DNA of 64,000 nucleotides, taken from positions 50,450 through 114,449 of the forward strand of contig NZ_ML660108.1 in NCBI RefSeq assembly GCF_007004655.1. Direction: 5' to 3'. The position numbers and the translations under genes were made by a program. The first letter of the stretch is position 1. The number at the start of each line of letters is the position of its first letter. The notes beneath the pieces are model-generated. The model saw only the letters and a program-made list of their open reading frames with translations, was not told where the DNA came from and did no database searches. The stretch comes from Exilibacterium tricleocarpae (lineage in GTDB: Bacteria; Pseudomonadota; Gammaproteobacteria; Pseudomonadales; Cellvibrionaceae). Below are positions 36,601 to 43,630 of this stretch, in pieces.

Positions 36601-38061
36601 TTGGGTAGGTATCTCTCCGACGGGAATATAGAGTATATTGGTCGCATTGATCATCAGGTTAAAATTCGAGGTTTCCGTATTGAGTTAGGTGAAATAGAAA
36701 ACGTATTGCGAGAAATAGGTGGCGTAGATGAAGTGGCTGTGTCGGCACTGGCGCTTAGGAAAGATAGAAGCGACGAGAACATAGTTGCCTATCTGGTTGT
36801 TGATTCCAGTTCTGAGGTTTCGTCCAGTAGTCTAAAGAAACATTTGTTGGCTTCTCTACCTGATTACATGATTCCATCAAAGTTTGTATTTTTAGACCGT
36901 TTGCCATTAACACCCAATGGCAAGGTGGACCGCGAAGCCCTACCTAAACCTGATCAAAGTAGTGGCGTGGCTAAAGTAAAACCTCGTAATGAAATCGAAC
37001 TAAAATTGACTAATATTGTAGAAGACTTATTGGAGTATGACGTCCATAGCATATATGAAAACTTCTTTGATATGGGTGGTCATTCATTGCTTGCTTTGCG
37101 ACTTTTAGCAATAGTTAAAAAGGAATTTGGTCGAGAGCTGCCTTTGTCCACTTTCTTTAACGATCCAACGATTGCCTATTTGAGTAGTAGATTGCAGGAG
37201 AACAATTCGAGTCTCAAAGTCTGGAGACCGATAGTGGCTATTCAACCTGTTGGTACGCGCCTTCCGCTTTTTTGTATTCATGCAGCCGGAGGCTCCGCTT
37301 TGTCTTATAGAGACTTGGCGAAGTGCCTTAAAAAATATGACCAGCCGGTTTATGGTCTCCAAGCCAGAGGGCTATTGGAGGGGCAAAGCCCATATGCCTC
37401 AATAGAGGAAGCTGCCAAGAATTATATATCAGCTATAAAGAGTGTACAGAAAGAGGGGCCATATCATCTATTGGGATGGTCTGCGGGCGGAACTATTGCC
37501 TTTGAAATCGCTCAACAAATGCTGGTATCGGAAAACGATGTAGCCTTCATTGGCTTGCTGGACACTATGATTCGGACATCTTCTCTGAGTTGTGAGATTA
37601 AACACCTAAATAAAATAACTCTTTTGTTTCATATCTTGCTGGGAGACCTTACCGTAGATCCCCCAAGTCATATAATTGATGACACGGTAAGTTTAGACGA
37701 AGAGAGTCAAGTTGCTTATGTAATTAGACACCTCAACGATAGCGGTATTGAAACCTACTTTACTGTAGGCGAAATGGTAAGAAGGTTACAAGTACTCTCT
37801 ATGTCCAGTCATTTTGTAGATCATTATAAGCCGAAGAGTTATAAGGGAGAGCTGAATTTCTTCCGTGCCTCAGAACTCTCCGATTTGAGTAAGAAATTTG
37901 ATATAAACTCATTGGGTAGCTACGACTGGAAGCCTTATGCTAATACAGTAAATGAGTATAAGGTCCCTGGCCACCATGCGGCCTTGATGTTTCCACCAAA
38001 TGTAGAGCCACTGGCAGCGATTATCATGAATGCCATCAGTAAGTCTGGAGTTGATGGCTAG
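27652..38061 (+). CDS. NRPS-2: C-A-T-C-A-T-C-A-T-TE (three modules and release)
   Basis: 3469 residues. It opens with PQIEDIYSLSPIQQGMLYH, the start typical of condensation domains that accept a D-residue from a preceding E domain, with HHAIFDG near 144. Module 2: A core near 619, carrier GGHS near 1005, code DAWFFGNVIK (Leu-like). Module 3: C near 1198, A near 1676, carrier near 2079, code DVQFIAQVAK (Pro-like; compare DVQFIAHVVK). Module 4: C near 2272, A near 2749, carrier near 3138, code DVWQFGFIDK, the same ten residues as NRPS-1. The C-terminal thioesterase has GWSAGG near 3273, a following Asp (LLDTM) and a late His (VPGHHAALM). All catalytic motifs are present. This is the terminal protein of the line and releases the product by hydrolysis or ring closure. 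Confidence 0.93.
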   Translation: MNTHKPQIEDIYSLSPIQQGMLYHSSLMPSGGLYVGQFVFELNGRVNSQAFREAWSRISERHAVFRTFFTNVDTEKPVQVVLKKADFPWQEKDWRSMSSAEHYSRLEELLSEDKKQGFNIKQAPLMRLYLIRLEQLKYWFVWSRHHAIFDGWSGPIIYRELLGQYKAVLDKVSFSPQMNRNYKDYIRWLSRQDQKKCESYWKQYLTGFDTPTSLLKDSHGKQHGQNEDRSKKIRSHVSGRIGEALDAIVRSERITLNVLMQGVWAIVLGSYSRENDVVFGKVVSGRPSDLEGVESMVGPFINTVPLRVHIDPLANLLSWLRALHASQIDQIQYQSTPLADISMWSEISGGASLFYSIFVFENYPVDTALGDSVDGAFRMSLVKAYEKTHYPLALVVSRKDDIVVDFVYDASLFSKETIARLSRCFGKLLEQTAKNPNRPLSELPLVGQEERDLVVYDWNNTQRAYPTNHCVHDLFRKQSSKVPDAIAVRWGKRQFSYRELDEKSNQLANCLVERNAGPEAKIGLLIERSYEMIIGLLGILKAGAAYVPIDPTHPKSRINFVINDSDLSLLVTERAISIDKSDGWKIPYLCSDNNWSVVSGYPIEPPTVEMDPLNLAYVIYTSGSTGKPKGVGVCHRSLMKLCAWHQQEFSVTGSSKTTQLANIGFDAMVWEIWPYLLLGSEVCIVDQPIVLEPDTLIKKIESENITHSFLTTALAERLLARDWKKNTSLRYMFTGGDVLNYIPAKNTGYTLINNYGPTEATVISTSGVVHPGDKGPPSIGRPISNTTVYVLDELLNPVPIGFVGELYISGDGLARAYVNRADLTAESFLPNPFSKTGGERLYKTGDLVRYRDDGEIEFNGRIDFQVKVRGFRIELGEIERVLLDQCGIFEAVVLPASIEGDKKGTFLTAYIVADESIVNKNILRNRLQEELPSYMVPSFFLFMPRLPLNRNGKVDRKCLPNPTDSSFSSNVVVEPKTKGEKLLVDICAEILAVSVKDVSVKDNFFDLGGHSLLAARLVNRLREAINYEMNIADILSGKTIEDLACLLNMSEAKPSLTEETQHPIARVKRGEHPPLSFAQQRLWFLNQLEEGRSVHYNIPLSIRLKGILNISALSLAFNSIVKRHEVLRTTFENIDGEAKQVISTTMNLDIEVIHIEERNVESYINNYCQHVFDLSKSPLIKVVLLSLSLKENLLLLNMHHIISDGWSMSVIYRELSCLYSSYCQSKKPSLDELKIQYADFSVWQKKWLKDGLLDRQAEYWKEQLKGLPPLLDLPTDKSRPSIQSNVGSSCKCVVSRELTSRLKELSNQSEVTLFMTLLAVFNLLLARYSGKEDIFVGSPIANRQRPELENLIGFFSNTLVLRNKVDLNSSFRQLLQVVKKTAIAAYENQDIPFENLVEILNPERSLSYSPLFQILFVLQNAEQESLSLTGIDVVLEDSKTKISKFDLTFALTEKNGSIHGKLQYNVDIFSEETVQRILNHYIYLLEKVIENPESLLFSIPLLDGKEFSCVVNDWNSTDVSSFIDLDVCSLFEVQATKASDVIAIVDGEKRLTYGALNYKSNILADRLNRKGVVTGVKVGVLAERSVEFMVSILGIFKAGGVYIPIDPGYPKDRIDYMLEQAGVSILLRDRCYSGDVEHDSYNTIWLEEIRDYSIESEMPLEKVHIKKSLSDLAYIIYTSGSTGRPKAITMPHLALTNLIQWQNKNSSCTVGSRTLQFSSLSFDVSVQEVFSTFCSGGTLVLTQEETRRDPFSTWELISSMRVNRLFMPFIALQQLAEAFPLSKESRASSSVREIITAGEQLQITPNIRTLFTVLEDCKLFNQYGPSETHVATALELKGDPNTWEYLPTIGRPISNIKTYILDKYLNPVPIGVYGELYIAGNGLANGYLGQDSLTKERFIECTFTDDMNSQRRRLYKTGDLVRYRSDGSIEYKGRTDNQVKVRGFRVEPSEIEHVLIEEESIQEVVVIDHQQGESLRSTILVAYVVPEEGREVDKLELRDKLKCGLPEYMVPSIFVTVEALPLTPSGKIDRSSLPPPNEEDFCRVEHAVARTEVERELSRIWANVLKLPVEKIGIDENFFDIGGHSLLAARVASHIRKIFSVEVPIRTLFAATTIRELGAVVEGSMIASPLLDRDEYPLISLERGASSPLSFSQQRLWFLYQLQGDGQTQYNLSWALRLTGVLDVSALEEAFNSLIKRHESLRTTFHDIDGEPAQVVSKYLEVNIPVISICEKDSSSHIRSNTASNFNLSNGPLIKLTLLLLSEDDHILLVNMHHIISDGWSISVLNHDLSALYKSYKERKKAVLEPLSIQYADFAIWQKKWLQKNVLDEQVKYWKKQLQGAPALLEMPTDRPRPATQTYSGESYRFEIEAGLLQEVRELSKKSSTTIFMTLFAGFNILLAKYSGQRDICVGTTVANRQRPELEGLIGFFVNTLVLRTLLDDEEHVTDLLAKTKEVALSAYAHQDLPFESLMEILNPTRSLSHSPLFQVMFSLQNTERNSLVLPEADVSPVFGGVYSAKFDLSMSLVEKGDSIMGILQYNVALFDKATVQKFVEYYKNILKGMTNSPHKKLSSISLLSEKDKRHIIEDLSKTTVYSPDDRCIHQLIQRRAGKSPDSVALIYDDRILTYDELNVASNQLANYLLKKGVGPESKVGIFIERSFDMIIGILGVAKAGAAYVPIEVDYPKQRIEYVIEDSSVYLLITQENLCDILPVNIRTPRLCIDRDWPIIAEEPISAPDIFVSPDNLLYVIYTSGSTGKPKGVMITHASLSAHIAWKERVFGFNSEDVVLHKTPIGFDVSVWEWSVPLVVGSKLLIAKSGGHRDPEYLIDLVAEQQVTAFQVVPSLLNELIAEASRDQIKSLRYLFCGGEELPPAVLHKFKKLHSSAVLYNFYGPTEATIDSTYWACDLSRPLSVVPIGRPVDNGNIYILDKQLNPLPNNVVGEIYVGGSIVGRGYGNRPGLTAMNFIPNPYSDTAGNRLYRSGDLGRYLSDGNIEYIGRIDHQVKIRGFRIELGEIENVLREIGGVDEVAVSALALRKDRSDENIVAYLVVDSSSEVSSSSLKKHLLASLPDYMIPSKFVFLDRLPLTPNGKVDREALPKPDQSSGVAKVKPRNEIELKLTNIVEDLLEYDVHSIYENFFDMGGHSLLALRLLAIVKKEFGRELPLSTFFNDPTIAYLSSRLQENNSSLKVWRPIVAIQPVGTRLPLFCIHAAGGSALSYRDLAKCLKKYDQPVYGLQARGLLEGQSPYASIEEAAKNYISAIKSVQKEGPYHLLGWSAGGTIAFEIAQQMLVSENDVAFIGLLDTMIRTSSLSCEIKHLNKITLLFHILLGDLTVDPPSHIIDDTVSLDEESQVAYVIRHLNDSGIETYFTVGEMVRRLQVLSMSSHFVDHYKPKSYKGELNFFRASELSDLSKKFDINSLGSYDWKPYANTVNEYKVPGHHAALMFPPNVEPLAAIIMNAISKSGVDG

Positions 38062-38094
38062 TTGGATGATACATAGCCTATACTGGCGCTTCTC

Positions 38095-39258
38095 ATGAAG
38101 AATGGAATTGGCTGCTATAGTGTACTGTGCGGATTTTACTTCACTTTCTTTGCAACCAGTGGCGTTCTAAATCCATATTGGTCACTGTATTTAAAATCAC
38201 TTGGTTTTGATACTGTGGAAGTTGCTCAGCTCACAGCCTTTTTAATGGGGGCTAACTTCTTCGCACCGTATTTCTGGGCTTGGATAGCTGACGCGACAGG
38301 AAGGTCAATCTATGTAATCAGGCTAACATCAGTACTTTCTCTGCTTTCCTTTTTTGGTGTGCTGATAGACAAAAACTTTTGGTACTTCTCTTTTATTTTG
38401 TTTGGCTTTAGTTTTTTTAGAAGCCCTATATTGCCACAACTTCAGGCTAATACGATGGTCTACCTTAGGGAAAACAGAGACCGCTATGGAAATATTCGTT
38501 TATGGGGATCTGTGGGCTTTGTTCTTGCAACAATTATTTTAGGTAAGGTATTAGAAAACTACAGTATAAGAATACTCCCTTATGTGGTTTTAGGTTTTCT
38601 ATTTTTTTCTGTTTTAATATCGTTTTTGTTGCCTAAAAATAATCAGAGCAAAAAAAATACCGAAAGTGGTGATATAGTTAAGGTATTGGTTCAGCCTGTT
38701 TTAATAGTATTTATGTTTGTTTCCTTTCTTATGTTTTTTAGTATGGCACCGTATGCAGTTTTTTCCAGTATATATTTGGAAGATAGTGGTTATACGCATA
38801 GTGTTATCGGTGCATTTTGGGCATTTGGGATGGTTGCGCAAGTCGGTATTTTTTATGTCATGTTTTTACTCTTGAGATTCTTTACTCTAAAGACATTGCT
38901 GATTGCAGCCTTTATTCTCACATCTATAAGATGGTTACTTATTGGCTTCTGCATTGACTATTTCTTCGTGCTGATTTTAGCCCAACTTCTACAAGCAGCT
39001 AACATCGGTGTCTATCAAACTGTAGCGGTGCGCATAGTACATATACTGTTTGATGAAGACGTTAGGTACAGAGGGCAGGCCGTATACACCTGTTGTACTG
39101 GTGTCGCTGGTGTTGTTGGTATGTTACTTAGTGGGTACTTCTGGAACTTGTTGTCGCCAGAAGCTGTCTTTTCGATTGCCGCGTCCGTCACTCTGCTAGC
39201 AACACTGATTGTTTGGATTTGTATGAAAGAAATCGATTCTAACGGGGTTCAAGTATAG
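38095..39258 (+). CDS. MFS transporter in the NRPS operon
   Basis: 387 residues with about 12 hydrophobic segments. The start FYFTFFATSGVLNPYWSLYLKSLGFD and the PYFWAWIADATGR loop place it in the MFS_1-like/HcaT-type branch, which includes nucleoside- and phenylpropionate-permease-like proteins. It follows NRPS-2 by 33 bases in the same direction, so it is probably co-transcribed. Export of the peptide or import of a building block are both possible; its branch contains mostly importers, so export is only inferred from position. Confidence 0.85.
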   Translation: MKNGIGCYSVLCGFYFTFFATSGVLNPYWSLYLKSLGFDTVEVAQLTAFLMGANFFAPYFWAWIADATGRSIYVIRLTSVLSLLSFFGVLIDKNFWYFSFILFGFSFFRSPILPQLQANTMVYLRENRDRYGNIRLWGSVGFVLATIILGKVLENYSIRILPYVVLGFLFFSVLISFLLPKNNQSKKNTESGDIVKVLVQPVLIVFMFVSFLMFFSMAPYAVFSSIYLEDSGYTHSVIGAFWAFGMVAQVGIFYVMFLLLRFFTLKTLLIAAFILTSIRWLLIGFCIDYFFVLILAQLLQAANIGVYQTVAVRIVHILFDEDVRYRGQAVYTCCTGVAGVVGMLLSGYFWNLLSPEAVFSIAASVTLLATLIVWICMKEIDSNGVQV

Positions 39259-39642
39259 ATACTTATAAAACTATCAGGTATATCAATAACTGAAGAAAAA
39301 GTTTCTAGTTGAATATTTTTTAATAAATATTTCGATTATTACAGTGCAACTCTACTGCTAAAAGCTAACTTAAAATATCTTCTATATATTGTTTGATTGA
39401 CAGAACTTGGTAGGTCTATCATGCCATCTTTGTCAAAGAGATTTTGAGTATGCCTCTGGAATAAAAGCCAAACGCCCTTCCTTATCAAAAGCGTATATAT
39501 GACGTTAAAGAATTTAGGATTAAGGTCGGTCAGCCACAATGATACTTTAACGCTATATTTACAGTAAGAAATGCTTTCCGAATCGCAAAACGAAAAGCGA
39601 TTGGGTATTCCACTACGAGGTTGAAAATTTTCAGGTTTAATC
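39259..39642. other. Intergenic region before NRPS-3
   Basis: 384 A+T-rich bases. No gene supported: a 101-codon minus-strand frame (39339-39644) shows no recognisable domain, has no ribosome site and overlaps the NRPS-3 start. The gap suggests that NRPS-3 has its own promoter. Confidence 0.4.
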
Positions 39643-42600
39643 ATGAATTTAAATGAAATTATTATATTGCTATCAAAAAATAATATAGAGCTAAAGCTTT
39701 TAGATGGAGAAATAGCTTTCCCAGATGATATGAGTCTATTGCCTAAAGAAATTGTTGATCAGGTCTATAAACATCAGGCTGAAATTGCTGACTGGCTAAA
39801 GGCGGCCCACTCTATATCTAACTGTATAATTCCATCGGGAAAAGAAATGACTCCAAAAGTTGCGGCCGCTTCTACAGGTCAACAAAGGCTTTGGTACTTA
39901 ACGAAAGTTGCGGAACCCAATTATGTGTATAACAGTCAACTAGTTGTACCACTTCATGGTAATTTGAATATCGATTTCTTGGAATACAGTATATCCAAAA
40001 TAGTAGAGCGACACGAATCGCTGCGTACGGTATTCTCACAAACTGATGAAGGGGAGTTAAGACAAGTTGTTATTGAACCCTTTTCTATAAAAGTACCTCT
40101 TACGGTTATCGAGGCTAAGGATAAAGGTAATGTTGAAGAATCGCTAAATGAAGAAATAGAATGCTTTTTGCTCAGGGAAAGTAGAAGGGAATATGATTTA
40201 GAAAAAGGCCCGCTATTTCGAGTACATGTTCTTCAACTTCCGAAAGAAAAACAGCTGTTTCTTCTATCGTATCACCATATAGTTTTTGACGGTTTATCAC
40301 TCCGACAGTTGATCAGTGAGGTTAATTGCATATACAGCCATAAATGCGAAGGTACAACCGAAGTTCTTGACGAATTACCCGTTCAATATTCAGACTTTGC
40401 CGCCTGGGAACAACAATGGATAAAAAGCCCGGAATTTATGCGGCGACTAAGTTATTGGGAAGGTACACTAAAGGACTTTCCATTGCTAAATTTTCCATAC
40501 GATAAAGCTAGGCCCACTAAACAGAATTACACGGGTGCCAGGAGGGCTTTTAGGTGGCCGCTGGGATTGACAACTAACATAATGTCGTTGGCGAAAAAAG
40601 AAAACGTAACGTTATATACTGTTGTTTTAGCTGCCTACAAAGTATTACTAATGCGCTACTGTCGGCAAGAAAAGTTTTTAGTAGGCACTATTATAGCGAA
40701 CAGACTACAGCCAGAAATAAAGAATTTAATTGGCTTTTTTGTGGAAACCGTCGTGCTTCCGTCAGACCTTTCCGGACCCAAGACATTCAGACAGCTTTTA
40801 AAGGAAGTAAGACTACTTTGTAAAGATATTTTTTATAAAAAATCTGTACCATTTAATAAGTTAGTTGACCTCAGGAGATCGCAAGGTTTTGATGGAGAAA
40901 TCCCTATTTGTCAAGCGTTGCTGGAGTTTGGTGGTTTGACTTTTGAGGAAGGTAGTTTGGCTGGCCAACCCATAGATCAGCCCTATTTGAATTCAACAGG
41001 TATCGCTCGTTTCGACATTATTATTTCGTTAAGGGTTGTGAACGGGCAATTGGAGGGACATATAGATTATAATACTTCTCTTATCCATTCGAAAACAGCT
41101 GAACGTTTTCTCAAACATTATCAATCCTTATTTGAAGCAGTTGTAGGTGATCCTGAACAGGATATATCTGTTGTACCTTTCCTGAGTCAGATCGAGGTTA
41201 AGCAGTTGTCGGAGGGGTTTAAGCAGCCGCAGAAAAAATATGCGAGCACTCAGACCATCATCGACCGGTTTGAAATGCAAGTTGCGAAGACGCCTGACGC
41301 GGTGGCCATAGTCCATGAGGACAGTTCCCTTACCTATGGTAGCCTTAATAAGCGTAGCAACCAACTAGCTCATTATCTAGTCAACCAAGGAGTTAAAGCT
41401 GAGTCTAAAGTGGGCTTGCGGATGGCTAGATCGTTGGAAACTATCGTGGGAATTTTAGGTATCTTGAAAGCCGGGGGGGCTTATGTGCCTATAGACCCGC
41501 ACGTTCCTGCAGAAAGGGCAAAGTATATCTTACAAGACAGTGGCGTTTCGATATTGCTGACTCAGACTAATTTGTTGAACGATGTTGCTCTGGATCATAT
41601 CCGGAGCTCTATATGCCTTGATAAGGATTGGAAACTCATAGAAAAGTTAGATGATAAAAGCCCGACAATACACTTATACCCAGAAAACTTAGCTTATATT
41701 ATCTATACATCCGGCTCGACCGGAAAACCAAAAGGTAGTCTGGTCACCCATGCCAATGTGGTCAGGCTCTTTTTAGCAACGGAGAGCTATTACAAGTTTA
41801 AACAGAGTGATTCCTGGTCACTTTTCCATTCTTTTGCGTTTGATTTTTCTGTTTGGGAACTATGGGGAGCCTTACTTTATGGCGGTAAAGTTATCGTTGT
41901 ACCTTATTGGCTTAGCCGAGATGTCAACGCCTTCTGCAAGTTAGTGTACGATCAGCGCGTCACCGTGTTGAGTCAAACACCGTCGGCGTTCAGTCAGTTT
42001 ATCAGCGCTGATAACTTAAATGACCTTGGATGTGGAAAATCGGCATTGAGATATGTTGTTTTTGGCGGCGAGGCGTTAGACGTATCTACTTTAAAAGAGT
42101 GGTTTGAGCGTCACGGTGATAGACAGCCACAATTGGTTAATATGTACGGAATTACAGAAACCACAGTGCATGTCACCTACGGCCCTTTGAGTACTGATAG
42201 TCTTAAGCAGTCAGGTAGCCTTATAGGTGAGCACTTGTCTGATTTGCAAACGTACGTTTTGGATAAGCATCTACAAATGATGCCGATTGGTATTCCCGGT
42301 GAGCTCTATGTGGGTGGTCAAGGTCTGGCTCGCGGTTACCTCAATCGCCCAATGTTAACCGCGGAGCGCTTTGTTGCGAGCCCTTTTAGTGCTGAGAAAG
42401 GGGGGAGGCTGTATAAAACCGGTGATCTGATGAAACGTTTACCGGACGGCAGCCTAGAGTATTTGGGAAGGATAGACCAGCAGGTAAAGATTCGCGGATT
42501 TCGGATTGAATTAGGGGAGATTCAAGCGGCTTTAATATCTCAGCCAGGTGTGAGAGATGCAGTTGTGGTGGTAAATAGCATCGGAGAGGAAAGGCGTGAT

Positions 42601-43125
42601 CAGTATCTGACTGCTTACGTAGTGTATGAAAAGGGTGTGGAGATTGATCAAGTAGAACTAAGGGATGGACTTTTAGGATTACTACCTGATTATATGATTC
42701 CGTCTTTCTACTCTTTTTTAGAGGCACTTCCTCTTACCTCTAATGGGAAGGTCGATTACCGAGCTTTACCTGCACCTACCGCTCAGACATTGGGGGTTCA
42801 AGGTTATATGGCACCCAAAACAGAAATAGAGCATACCCTCGTAACTATATGGGCTGAAGTTTTAGAATTACCAGTTGGAGAAGTGGGAATAAATAGTAGC
42901 TTTTTTGAACTAGGCGGACATTCACTTTTAGCAACTCGTATAGCTGCTCGTATAAGAGAGAAATTTGGTGTGATTGTGTCTATTAAAGACATGCTTACAA
43001 AAAATACGATAAGTATGTTGTCGATAATTCTTGAGACCAAAATTGAACAGAGTAGACATATTAAAAGTTTGCTTGAAAAAAGCGAAGTTGAGGATTTAAC
43101 TAGCGTTGAGAAAGTGAGGATATAA
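39643..43125 (+). CDS. NRPS-3: docking-C-A-T (single module, no TE)
   Basis: 1160 residues. TubC-type docking domain (1-60), condensation domain with SYHHIVFDGLSL near 209, adenylation domain with YTSGSTGKPKGS near 687, NMYGITETTVHV and the lysine in SNGKVDYRAL, carrier ELGGHSLL near 1088, then a ~35-residue charged tail ending EVEDLTSVEKVRI. Hand-read code DFWSVGMVHK, one residue from the Thr code DFWNVGMVHK. With no thioesterase and an acidic tail suitable for docking, it should hand its residue to another protein. NRPS-1, whose docking domain could receive it, is the obvious partner, placing Thr first although the gene is last. Its C domain would then load an acyl starter or be idle. Confidence 0.92.
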   Translation: MNLNEIIILLSKNNIELKLLDGEIAFPDDMSLLPKEIVDQVYKHQAEIADWLKAAHSISNCIIPSGKEMTPKVAAASTGQQRLWYLTKVAEPNYVYNSQLVVPLHGNLNIDFLEYSISKIVERHESLRTVFSQTDEGELRQVVIEPFSIKVPLTVIEAKDKGNVEESLNEEIECFLLRESRREYDLEKGPLFRVHVLQLPKEKQLFLLSYHHIVFDGLSLRQLISEVNCIYSHKCEGTTEVLDELPVQYSDFAAWEQQWIKSPEFMRRLSYWEGTLKDFPLLNFPYDKARPTKQNYTGARRAFRWPLGLTTNIMSLAKKENVTLYTVVLAAYKVLLMRYCRQEKFLVGTIIANRLQPEIKNLIGFFVETVVLPSDLSGPKTFRQLLKEVRLLCKDIFYKKSVPFNKLVDLRRSQGFDGEIPICQALLEFGGLTFEEGSLAGQPIDQPYLNSTGIARFDIIISLRVVNGQLEGHIDYNTSLIHSKTAERFLKHYQSLFEAVVGDPEQDISVVPFLSQIEVKQLSEGFKQPQKKYASTQTIIDRFEMQVAKTPDAVAIVHEDSSLTYGSLNKRSNQLAHYLVNQGVKAESKVGLRMARSLETIVGILGILKAGGAYVPIDPHVPAERAKYILQDSGVSILLTQTNLLNDVALDHIRSSICLDKDWKLIEKLDDKSPTIHLYPENLAYIIYTSGSTGKPKGSLVTHANVVRLFLATESYYKFKQSDSWSLFHSFAFDFSVWELWGALLYGGKVIVVPYWLSRDVNAFCKLVYDQRVTVLSQTPSAFSQFISADNLNDLGCGKSALRYVVFGGEALDVSTLKEWFERHGDRQPQLVNMYGITETTVHVTYGPLSTDSLKQSGSLIGEHLSDLQTYVLDKHLQMMPIGIPGELYVGGQGLARGYLNRPMLTAERFVASPFSAEKGGRLYKTGDLMKRLPDGSLEYLGRIDQQVKIRGFRIELGEIQAALISQPGVRDAVVVVNSIGEERRDQYLTAYVVYEKGVEIDQVELRDGLLGLLPDYMIPSFYSFLEALPLTSNGKVDYRALPAPTAQTLGVQGYMAPKTEIEHTLVTIWAEVLELPVGEVGINSSFFELGGHSLLATRIAARIREKFGVIVSIKDMLTKNTISMLSIILETKIEQSRHIKSLLEKSEVEDLTSVEKVRI

Positions 43126-43199
43126 AGTGATATGATTTTGATGTAATTGCTAGTTTTCTATGCCGTTGGGGAACAAACTGTAAATCTTACCGGCATCAT

Positions 43200-43307
43200 T
43201 CATTTCTTACTTGCAATCTGGATATCCAGGTAAGGCAGTTTTAGTAAGCCGCTTTCGTTCTTGAAGAGCCACTCAGCGTTGGTAAGCTTTCGGAACTGCC
43301 GATGCAT
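43200..43307 (-). pseudogene. IS256-family transposase remnant (C-terminal end)
   Basis: A 35-codon minus-strand piece reading MHRQFRKLTNAEWLF ... ESGLLKLPYLDIQIASKK then stop. It resembles the end of IS256/Mutator-type transposases (HRQ-RKL-K ... F-NE-S-LKLLYL). No catalytic part remains. It marks the junction between NRPS-3 and the PrpD-family gene. The rest of 43,126-43,630 shows no gene. Confidence 0.55.
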
Positions 43308-43630
43308 CGTTTACATATATTCAGCCTATAGTTCTTTTTTCATAATACCTCCAGTATTACTATTGGTTTAAAAGGGGATAGACATTATAAACCAGTTACA
43401 GTGAGTCAGCATAAAACCGCTTCTCTTCGAAACAGAGGTGAATGATTAATATGCGGAACACATGGATTGCTGCTGCCGTTAGTTATCAATTTTTTTAGTG
43501 CTCGCGCTGAATGTACAATATACTTCGATGGCTATGTCAGCAGTTTTGTTTATTGGCTATTAGGCTAACCTGCATATGAAGAGGTGATGACTCAAAAATT
43601 GAATTATTGCTTTTAGAAACGGTATTCCAC

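Noticed and set aside
39339..39644. 101-codon minus-strand frame before NRPS-3
   Set aside because: No ribosome site or recognisable domain, and its start overlaps the NRPS-3 start on the other strand.
22859..43125. Siderophore assembly line
   Set aside because: No hydroxamate, catechol, heterocyclisation or ornithine-modifying genes, and the codes read as ordinary residues; the nearby receptor operon has hydrolases rather than iron-handling genes.
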